DNA of 5,339 nucleotides, taken from contig CAYXKT010000162.1 in the NCBI GenBank assembly GCA_964465735.1, positions 1 to 5,339 on the forward strand, given 5' to 3'. The translations under genes were made by a program, and so were the position numbers. Of this stretch, positions 1 through 5,205 are shown piece by piece (the stretch's first letter is position 1; the number at the start of each line of letters is the position of its first letter). Source of the DNA: Erginobacter sp964465735 (GTDB lineage Bacteria > Auribacterota > Erginobacteria > Erginobacterales > Erginobacteraceae). The notes under the pieces are model-generated. The model was not told where the DNA came from. It searched no databases and was given only the letters and a program-made list of their open reading frames with translations.

Positions 1-142
1 TATCCACTAATTACACTAATTATCACTAATTCATCCCCCGCCTCGGCCCCTTATTTATCCACTAATTACACTAATTATCACTAATTCATTCCACCCCTCG
101 GACCCTTTTTTAACCGCTAATCTCGCTAATCTTCAAGAATTA
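1..142. repeat. AT-rich tandem repeat array, 55-bp period, built on CACTAATTA
   Basis: A 34-bp block at 1-34 recurs without a mismatch at 56-89. The spacers between copies are related GC-rich stretches (compare 35-55 with 90-110), giving a period of 55 bp. A third, degraded copy runs from about 111 to 142. Each block is itself repetitive: CACTAATTA occurs at 5-13 and 14-22, and CACTAATTC at 24-32. On the minus strand, the sense of the upstream genes, the unit reads as repeated ATTAGTG. No reading frame or terminator is visible. The array starts at the window edge and may continue to the left. Its function is unknown to me; it resembles dispersed intergenic repeats of bacterial genomes. Confidence 0.85.
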
Positions 143-161
143 TTGCCACTGGCTAATGCCA

Positions 162-296
162 AAACAAACCCCAGAAGTCTTTCTCTGCGTTCTTGGCGCC
201 TCCGCGGTGAAACAAACCCCAGAAGTTTTTCTCCGCGTTCTCCGCGCTTCCGCGGTGAAATAAGCCTCAGAAGTATTCCCCTGCGCCTCCGCGGTG
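162..296. repeat. GC-rich tandem repeat, 48-bp period, 2.8 copies
   Basis: Three consecutive units are visible: 162-209, 210-257 and a shortened one at 258-296. Each opens with AAACAAACCCCAGAAG or a variant (AAATAAGCCTCAGAAG in the third), continues with pyrimidine-rich GCG-spaced stretches, and ends in TCCGCGGTG. Units 1 and 2 differ at only a few positions; unit 3 has lost about 9 bp and is more diverged. The array ends 8 bp before the last base of the hydA stop codon, so it would form the start of the operon's 3' untranslated region. A 5-bp stem (242-246 with 251-255) exists but has no following T-run, so I do not call a terminator. Confidence 0.85.
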
Positions 297-303
297 AATA
301 ATT

Positions 304-2028
304 TTACAGGGTAACATCTCGGGGAGCGTAAGCAGTATGGAGGAGATCGTGGCTCTTTTTCGAGAGCGGTTCCCCCAGGAACTCCCGGTACAGTCTCTGG
401 ATCGATTCGTTCTGGTAGGAGACCCGGTCTTTCGCCGTCCGGTCGAGGCGGTAGAGGGTTCGGATCCGTTTTTGTACCGCCTCCGGATCAGGGGTGAAGG
501 GTTGACCGCCGCCGTTGACACAGCCGCCGGGGCAGGTCATCACCTCGATGAAGTCAAGTTCCCTGAGCCCGGTTTCGATATCTCGGAGCAGGTCGCGGGC
601 GTTGCCGGTGCCGGAGACCGCGGCCACCCGCAGTTTCTTCCCGGCAATCTCCAACTCGGCTTCCCGGATCCCGGCTGTCCCCCGGATTTCGGATAATTCC
701 AGTTTCTCCGGAGGAGATCCGGTCAGCAGGAAGTGGGCGTTTCTCAGTGCCGCTTCCATCACCCCGCCGCTGGCTCCGAATATCTTGCCTGCTGTGGTCC
801 GTTCCCCGAAGGGGGTGTCGGCGGTTTCTGATTTCAGTTGGGCCAGGTTGATCCCGCGCATCCGGATCATCTGGATGATCTCCCGGGTGGTGAGGACGGC
901 GTCGATATCCGGCAGACCCCGCCGGGTCATCTCCGGGCGGCTGGCCTCAAATTTTTTGGCCGTGCAGGGCATAATCGCCACGCTGTAGATCCGGGCGGGG
1001 TCGATTCCCTCCTTTTTCGCGAAGAAGGTCTTGATCACCGCCCCCATCATCTGCTGAGGGCTTTTGCAGGTTGATAGGTTGGGGATAAATTGAGGGAAAA
1101 ACTCCTCGACGTACTTGATCCATCCCGGCGAACAACTGGTCATCATCGGCAGCGGCCCGCCGGTCGTCAGCCGGTGGACCAGCTCCGCGCTCTCCTCCAT
1201 AATCGTTAAGTCGGCGGAGAAGGAGGTATCGAAGACCCGGTCGAAGCCCAGCCTGCGCAAGGCCGTGGTCAGTGGACCGGCGGCGTCCCGCCCGGTTGGG
1301 AGGCCGAACTCTTCGCCCAGGGTTACCGAGATCGAGGGGGCGTGTTGGACGACGACGAATATCTCCGGGTCGTTGAGCGCCTCCATCACGGAGTCGATCG
1401 CGCTCTGTTCAGAGAGGGCCCCGGTGGGGCAGGCCCGGACGCACTGGCCGCAGTAAACGCAGCTGCTGACGTTCATCCCCTGGTCGAAGGCGGTGGCGAT
1501 CCGGGTCTCGCTGCCCCGGCCGGAGAAGTCAATTGCTCCCACTCCCTGGACCTCCTCGCAGACTCGGACGCATTTCCCGCAGAGTATACATTTGGCGGGG
1601 TCGCGGATGATTGCCGGGCTGGAGATGTCGAGCCGGCTTTTTTGCACCTCGGCGGGGAATCGCCGCCGGCGGACCCCCAACTCTTCGGCCAGGTCCTGGA
1701 GTTGGCAGGAGCCGTGGCGGGAGCAGTAGAGACAGTCATCGGGATGGCGGGCCAGAAGGAGTTCCACGATGGTCCGGCGGGCGGCGACCGCCCGAGGAGA
1801 GTGCGTCCAGATCTTCATCCCCGCCACCGCCGGGGTGGCGCAACTGGGGGCCAGCCCATTTCTTCCTTCGATCTCCACCACACAGAGTCGGCAGGCGCCG
1901 GTTGGGGTCATCCCTTCGATATGGCAGAGAGTCGGGATAAAGACCCCGGCCCGCCGGCTGGCGGAGAGCAGGGTTTCGCCTTTTTCCGCCTCGACCTTTC
2001 TCCCGTTGATAGTAATATCTAACGTCAT
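304..2028 (-). CDS. hydA: [FeFe]-hydrogenase catalytic subunit HydA (HndD type)
   Basis: This is the 574-residue catalytic subunit of a soluble NAD-linked [FeFe]-hydrogenase; it interconverts 2 H+ + 2 e- and H2. Domains in order: an N-terminal [2Fe-2S] ferredoxin domain (C35, C46, C49, C63), a His-ligated [4Fe-4S] motif (H95, C99, C102, C108), a double [4Fe-4S] domain (C147, C150, C153, C157 and C190, C193, C196, C200), then the H-cluster domain and an HydB-type small-subunit tail (about 512-568). H-cluster loops are TSCSPGW (297-303), MPCTAKKFE (353-361) and an ExMxCxxGCxxGGGQP loop at 495-510. Length and numbering coincide with C. pasteurianum CpI. The CpI proton path looks intact (C299, E279, S319, E282, R286). 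The oddity is Ser300 where CpI has a cubane-ligand Cys. The C-terminal [2Fe-2S] extension of Thermotoga HydA is absent. Start: ATG at 2028 lies 4 bases after GAGGG; ATG at 2031 is the alternative, with only 1 base. The gene overlaps the hydB stop by one base. Confidence 0.95.
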   Translation of the reverse strand: MTLDITINGRKVEAEKGETLLSASRRAGVFIPTLCHIEGMTPTGACRLCVVEIEGRNGLAPSCATPAVAGMKIWTHSPRAVAARRTIVELLLARHPDDCLYCSRHGSCQLQDLAEELGVRRRRFPAEVQKSRLDISSPAIIRDPAKCILCGKCVRVCEEVQGVGAIDFSGRGSETRIATAFDQGMNVSSCVYCGQCVRACPTGALSEQSAIDSVMEALNDPEIFVVVQHAPSISVTLGEEFGLPTGRDAAGPLTTALRRLGFDRVFDTSFSADLTIMEESAELVHRLTTGGPLPMMTSCSPGWIKYVEEFFPQFIPNLSTCKSPQQMMGAVIKTFFAKKEGIDPARIYSVAIMPCTAKKFEASRPEMTRRGLPDIDAVLTTREIIQMIRMRGINLAQLKSETADTPFGERTTAGKIFGASGGVMEAALRNAHFLLTGSPPEKLELSEIRGTAGIREAELEIAGKKLRVAAVSGTGNARDLLRDIETGLRELDFIEVMTCPGGCVNGGGQPFTPDPEAVQKRIRTLYRLDRTAKDRVSYQNESIQRLYREFLGEPLSKKSHDLLHTAYAPRDVTL

Positions 2029-4016
2029 CATTCCCTCACAATAGCCCCGAAGCGGCAGGCTTCCAGACAGGCTCCGCAGCCGAGGCATTTATCCAGTAAA
2101 ATGTAGTGCATCTTCTTCGGTGCCCCCGTGATGGCTCCGGCCGGGCATCTGGCCACGCAGGCGGTGCAACCGACACATTTGGTCGGATCAATCCGGTAAG
2201 TCATAAGTTCGACGCAGGCGCCGGCCGGGCAGCGCCGCTCGTAGACGTGGGCCTCGTACTCCTCCCGAAAGAAACGGAGGGTGGAGAGGATCGGATTGGG
2301 AGCGGACTGGCCCAGCCCGCAGAGGCTGGTATCCTTGATCGTCTCCGCCAGTTTTTTCAAGTTGATCACGCTCTGGAACCGTTCCAGCGGATTGAGACCA
2401 GCCGACCCCCGGCGGGAGGTGATGGATTGCAGGGTGCGCAACATCTGTCGGGTTCCTTCCCGGCAGGGGATGCAGCGACCGCAGGATTCGCGCTGGATGA
2501 ACTCCATAAAGAAGCGGGCGACGTCCACCATACAGGTATCCTCGTCCATCACCACCATCCCTCCGGAACCCATCATCGCCCCGACCTGCTTCAGCGATTC
2601 ATAATCGACCTCGGTGTCGAGATGTTGAACCGGGATGCAGCCCCCCGAGGGGCCGCCGATCTGGACCGCCTTGAACTTTTTTCCCCCGGCCACTCCGCCC
2701 CCGATGGCAAAGACGATATCTTCCAGTTTGGTCCCCATCGCCACCTCGACCAGTCCGGTCCGGGCGATCTTTCCGGAGAGGGCGAAGACCTTGGTCCCGG
2801 CGGAAGCGACCGTTCCCACCGTCCGGAATTTTTCCGGGCCACCCTCGACAACCGCCGGGAGGTTGGAGAGGGTCTCGACGTTGTTGACCACTGTCGGGCA
2901 GTTAAAGAGTCCGGAGACAGCGGGGTAGGGGGGGCGGGGGCGGGGCATCCCCCGCTTTCCCTCGATACTTTCGATCAGGGCGGTCTCTTCGCCGCAGACA
3001 AAGGCTCCCGCTCCCATCTTGATCCTGATCTCCAGATTGAAACCGCTGTCAAGGATGTTGTAGCCGAGGAGTCCTTCCTCTTGGGCCTGTCGGATCGCTT
3101 CCTTCAGACGTCGGATGGCCAGTGGGTATTCGGCCCGGATATAGACGTAAGCCCGGGCGGCCCGGATAGCGTAAGCGGCGATCGCTACCCCCTCGATTAA
3201 CCGATGAGGGTCGCCCTCGATCACCGCCCGGTCCATAAACGCTCCCGGGTCCCCTTCGTCAGCATTGCAGATCAAAAACTTGTGGTCGGAGGTTGTCTCC
3301 AGGGCGATCTTCCACTTCTTCCCGGTGAGAAAGCCGCCCCCGCCTCGTCCCCGCAGACCGCTTCTCTCGACCAGGTCGCAGAGTTCGGCCGGGGTGAGGT
3401 TTTTAATGGCTCGGGAGAAGGCCCGGTACCCGCCGCGAGCAATATATTCTTCTATTTTTGCGGGGTCGATCAAACCGCAGTTGGCGAGGACAATCCGAGT
3501 TTGGGGACGGAAGAACGGATGGTCATCGAGCGCGGGAAGATCCTCTCCGATCTGGACGTCACCGGATTGATGCCGGCCGAGGAGGAGGTCCCGGGGGATC
3601 TCGCCGCCGGCGGCGGCGGCCGCGATCTTTCCGGCGTCCTCCGGATTGACCGGGCCGAAACTGAGACGTCCCCGGCCCGGGAGCAGGAGATCGACGATCG
3701 GTTCCGAAGAGCAAAGACCGATACAGCCGACTTCGAGTATCTCGGCCTCGATTTTATTGCGGGTCAGTTCTGCCTGGAGCGCGGCCAGGGTCTTCTCCGC
3801 CCCCGCTGCCAGCCCGCAGGTTCCGGTGCCGACAAAGATTACCGGTTTTTGGGGGTCCTCTCGGCGGATCCGGCGGACCCGATCCGCTGCCGCCGCCGCC
3901 GCTTCGGGGTCTTCCCGGCAGAGCGGACCCTCGGTCAGGCAGAAGATCCGATCGGGGCAGGGGGTCGCCCAGCTGTGGCGGCAGTATTTGCTGATCTGGG
4001 GAAGCGGCTCAATCAT
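2028..4016 (-). CDS. hydB: NAD(H)/FMN-binding hydrogenase subunit HydB (NuoF-like, HndC)
   Basis: This 662-residue flavin subunit exchanges electrons with NAD(H) and, in bifurcating hydrogenases, couples NADH and ferredoxin oxidation to H2 formation. An N-terminal extension (1 to about 56) with C12, C20, C26 and C33 precedes a thioredoxin-like domain (C67, C98, C102). The NuoF core follows: Gly-rich FMN loop LRGRGGGGFLTGKKW (221-235), NAD/FMN-site residues NADEGDPGAF (251-260), GAGAFVCGEETAL (335-347) and the [4Fe-4S] motif SCGRCIPCREGT (C512, C515, C518) with C566. H590, C596 and C601 correspond in position to a C-terminal metal-site region of Thermotoga HydB. Two ferredoxin [4Fe-4S] motifs end the protein (C614, C617, C620, C624; C644, C647, C650, C654). 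The start is well supported: GAGGA lies 5 bases upstream, and the ATG overlaps the end of hydC by 8 bases. The C-terminal double ferredoxin and N-terminal Trx-like domain separate it from respiratory NuoF. Confidence 0.95.
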   Translation of the reverse strand: MIEPLPQISKYCRHSWATPCPDRIFCLTEGPLCREDPEAAAAAADRVRRIRREDPQKPVIFVGTGTCGLAAGAEKTLAALQAELTRNKIEAEILEVGCIGLCSSEPIVDLLLPGRGRLSFGPVNPEDAGKIAAAAAGGEIPRDLLLGRHQSGDVQIGEDLPALDDHPFFRPQTRIVLANCGLIDPAKIEEYIARGGYRAFSRAIKNLTPAELCDLVERSGLRGRGGGGFLTGKKWKIALETTSDHKFLICNADEGDPGAFMDRAVIEGDPHRLIEGVAIAAYAIRAARAYVYIRAEYPLAIRRLKEAIRQAQEEGLLGYNILDSGFNLEIRIKMGAGAFVCGEETALIESIEGKRGMPRPRPPYPAVSGLFNCPTVVNNVETLSNLPAVVEGGPEKFRTVGTVASAGTKVFALSGKIARTGLVEVAMGTKLEDIVFAIGGGVAGGKKFKAVQIGGPSGGCIPVQHLDTEVDYESLKQVGAMMGSGGMVVMDEDTCMVDVARFFMEFIQRESCGRCIPCREGTRQMLRTLQSITSRRGSAGLNPLERFQSVINLKKLAETIKDTSLCGLGQSAPNPILSTLRFFREEYEAHVYERRCPAGACVELMTYRIDPTKCVGCTACVARCPAGAITGAPKKMHYILLDKCLGCGACLEACRFGAIVRE
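2033..2037 (-). promoter_or_regulatory. Ribosome-binding site of hydA
   Basis: GAGGG within the last codons of hydB is 4 bases before the ATG at 2028 but only 1 base before the ATG at 2031, so the second ATG of the ATGATG pair is preferred. Confidence 0.5.
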
Positions 4017-4509
4017 CTGATTCCTCTAATCGGTCTCGATAGCTTTTTAGCAGTTTTGGCAGATCATCGCTGACAAGATGGGCGTGATACTCGCCGTTGA
4101 TGCTGATTACCGGCGCCAGGCCGCAGGCTCCGATGCAGGCCACGATCTCCAGGCTGAAAACCCCGTCGCGAGTGGTCTGGTCCGGTTCAATCTTCAGTTC
4201 CCGTTTCAGCCGCTCCAGCAGCGGACCCGACCCCTTGACGTGGCAGGCCGTTCCCCGGCAAACCTGGATATGATATTTGCCTCGAGGAGAGAAACGGAAC
4301 TGGTTGTAAAAGGTGGCCACTCCATATACTTTGGCCGCGGGGAGTCTCAGGTGTCGGCCGACGATGGTTACCGCCTCTTGGGAAAGGTATCCCTGTAAAT
4401 CCTGTATTTCCTGGAGCAAGGGGATCAGCGAATCCCGTCCGGCTTCCGGGTAACCGGCCAGGATCGACTCCAGACTATTCGGGGCCGGGGCCATAACCTC
4501 AGGTTTCAT
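4009..4509 (-). CDS. hydC: [2Fe-2S] hydrogenase subunit HydC (NuoE-like, HndA)
   Basis: This is a 166-residue member of the NuoE/24-kDa thioredoxin-like ferredoxin family. It has the usual N-terminal helical region (about 10-60), a conserved YGVATFYNQF stretch (62-71) and a single [2Fe-2S] site, C84-x4-C89 and C125-x3-C129 (VCRGTACH and ACIGACGLAP). It would form the peripheral subunit next to HydB and pass electrons to or from the HydB flavin. The start was chosen at ATG 4509 because GGAG (4515-4518) lies 5 bases upstream. The frame is open back to a TTG at 4527, which would add 6 residues, and a later ATG at 4494 would give 161 residues; both have poorer ribosome-binding contexts. It overlaps the end of rex by 11 bases and runs 8 bases into hydB. 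Length is normal for the family and no expected ligand is missing. Confidence 0.95.
   Translation of the reverse strand: MKPEVMAPAPNSLESILAGYPEAGRDSLIPLLQEIQDLQGYLSQEAVTIVGRHLRLPAAKVYGVATFYNQFRFSPRGKYHIQVCRGTACHVKGSGPLLERLKRELKIEPDQTTRDGVFSLEIVACIGACGLAPVISINGEYHAHLVSDDLPKLLKSYRDRLEESDD
4022..4026 (-). promoter_or_regulatory. Ribosome-binding site of hydB
   Basis: GAGGA lies 5 bases before the ATG at 4016, within the end of hydC. It is the main evidence that the cysteine-rich N-terminal extension of HydB is translated. Confidence 0.7.
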
Positions 4510-5116
4510 CTTCGCTCCGTCGGGCAAAGAACGCGATCTTTTCTAAAATGATGGTGATATCGATAGTCTCGACGGTGATCGGTTTCGGCAGTCGGATCAG
4601 GACCGGGGCAAAATTCAAAATTCCCCGGACCCCGGCGGCCACCAGCATCTCGGCGGCTTTCTGGGCTTGGGACTCCGGGACGGTCAGGATCGCGACCCGG
4701 ATCTTCTCCTTCGCGATAACTTTTTCCAGGTCCGTGAGCGGGTAACAGTGACAACCGCAGATTACCCGCCCGGTCTTGCCGGGGTCGGTATCGAAGGCGG
4801 CGGTGATCTTCAGTTTCGGATGGTGGCCGGCGAAGAAGGGGAGAAGTGCTCGCCCCAGGTTGCCCAGACCGACCAGGGCCACCGAGTCTCCCTCAGGGCT
4901 GTCGAGAAAATTTCCAATGGCGGTAATCAAATCGGCGATCCGGTAACCCTTCTTGGTATGGCCGGAAAAACCAATCTCCATCAGGTCGCGCCGGACCTGA
5001 GTCGGGGTAACCCCGGTCTTTTCCGCTAATTCGTGGGAATAGACCGATTCCGGGTCGCTGACGGACAGATCCTGGAGAAATCGCCGGTAGATGCTGAGCC
5101 GTTCAATATTCTTCAT
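4499..5116 (-). CDS. rex: Redox-sensing transcriptional repressor Rex
   Basis: Rex is a homodimeric repressor that binds DNA when the NADH/NAD+ ratio is low and lets go when NADH binds. The 205-residue protein has a winged-helix domain (about 1-75), with recognition-helix sequence GVTPTQVRRDL (35-45) and a KKGY wing region (55-58). A Rossmann domain follows, with the dinucleotide loop VGLGNLGRA (82-90) and an acidic end to the second strand (FDTD, 108-111). The C-terminal helix ETIDITIILEKIAFFAR (183-199) matches the domain-swapped dimerisation helix of the family. Length is typical. An unusual detail is the cysteine cluster CGCHC at 120-124. It is the first gene of the operon, behind a promoter with a Rex-type operator, so it probably represses itself and hydCBA. 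Start ATG 5116 has AAGGGA 5 bases upstream (5122-5127). Confidence 0.95.
   Translation of the reverse strand: MKNIERLSIYRRFLQDLSVSDPESVYSHELAEKTGVTPTQVRRDLMEIGFSGHTKKGYRIADLITAIGNFLDSPEGDSVALVGLGNLGRALLPFFAGHHPKLKITAAFDTDPGKTGRVICGCHCYPLTDLEKVIAKEKIRVAILTVPESQAQKAAEMLVAAGVRGILNFAPVLIRLPKPITVETIDITIILEKIAFFARRSEDET
4515..4518 (-). promoter_or_regulatory. Ribosome-binding site of hydC
   Basis: GGAG sits 5 bases before the ATG at 4509, inside the last codons of rex. It favours this start over the TTG at 4527 and the ATG at 4494. Confidence 0.6.
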
Positions 5117-5128
5117 TATTATCCCTTA

Positions 5129-5135
5129 TTCACAA
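5129..5135 (-). promoter_or_regulatory. Possible second Rex half-site
   Basis: TTGTGAA on the minus strand repeats the left half of the Rex consensus perfectly, 22 bases from the main operator and just before the rex ribosome-binding site. The expected right half is absent (about one matching base of seven), so at best this is an accessory half-site; a chance match in AT-rich leader DNA is quite possible. Confidence 0.2.
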
Positions 5136-5157
5136 ATTGAGGTATGGATTTGCTGAA

Positions 5158-5175
5158 TTGTGAAACTAATCACAG
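5158..5175. promoter_or_regulatory. Rex operator
   Basis: The 18-bp sequence TTGTGAAACTAATCACAG is an inverted repeat (TTGTGA / TCACAG, five of six positions symmetric) and fits the known Rex consensus TTGTGAA-N4-TTCACAA, with mismatches only in the right half. It lies between the -10 box and the rex start codon and covers the predicted transcription start near 5170, so bound Rex would block initiation. The repressor gene being the first gene downstream supports the assignment. Confidence 0.75.
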
Positions 5176-5176
5176 C

Positions 5177-5205
5177 AATATGCCCCGATAGACCCCCGAT
5201 GTCAA
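5177..5205 (-). promoter_or_regulatory. Probable sigma-70-type promoter of rex-hydCBA
   Basis: On the minus strand a perfect -35 hexamer TTGACA (5205-5200) is followed after exactly 17 bases by CATATT (5182-5177), which matches the TATAAT -10 consensus at four of six positions. The start point would fall near 5170, giving a leader of about 54 bases before the rex ATG. The Rex-type dyad begins two bases past the -10 box, as expected for a repressor-controlled promoter. The assignment is by motif only. Confidence 0.65.

Noticed and set aside
242..255. Stem CCGCG/CGCGG with a 4-base loop as the operon terminator
   Set aside because: Only 5 bp and not followed by a T-run on either strand; it is part of the repeat unit.
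1..296. CRISPR array at the left edge
   Set aside because: Spacers are related to each other and not unique, units are tandem and decaying, and no cas gene is nearby.
2029..2088. Longer HydA start at 2088 adding about 20 residues
   Set aside because: The added peptide only re-reads the end of hydB in another frame, has no ferredoxin-like character, and the ATG pair at 2031/2028 has a Shine-Dalgarno and the family's normal N-terminus.
2106..3200. Long open frame on the plus strand (364 codons), opposite hydB
   Set aside because: Antisense shadow of a GC-rich gene with clear NuoF motifs; its translation is rich in Gly, Asp and His with no recognisable domain and no good start signal.
3204..4073. 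Plus-strand open frame of 289 codons opposite hydB and the end of hydC
   Set aside because: Also lies opposite strongly supported coding sequence; no motif, no independent evidence.
4510..4527. HydC start at TTG 4527
   Set aside because: A rarer start codon with a weaker ribosome-binding context than the ATG at 4509.
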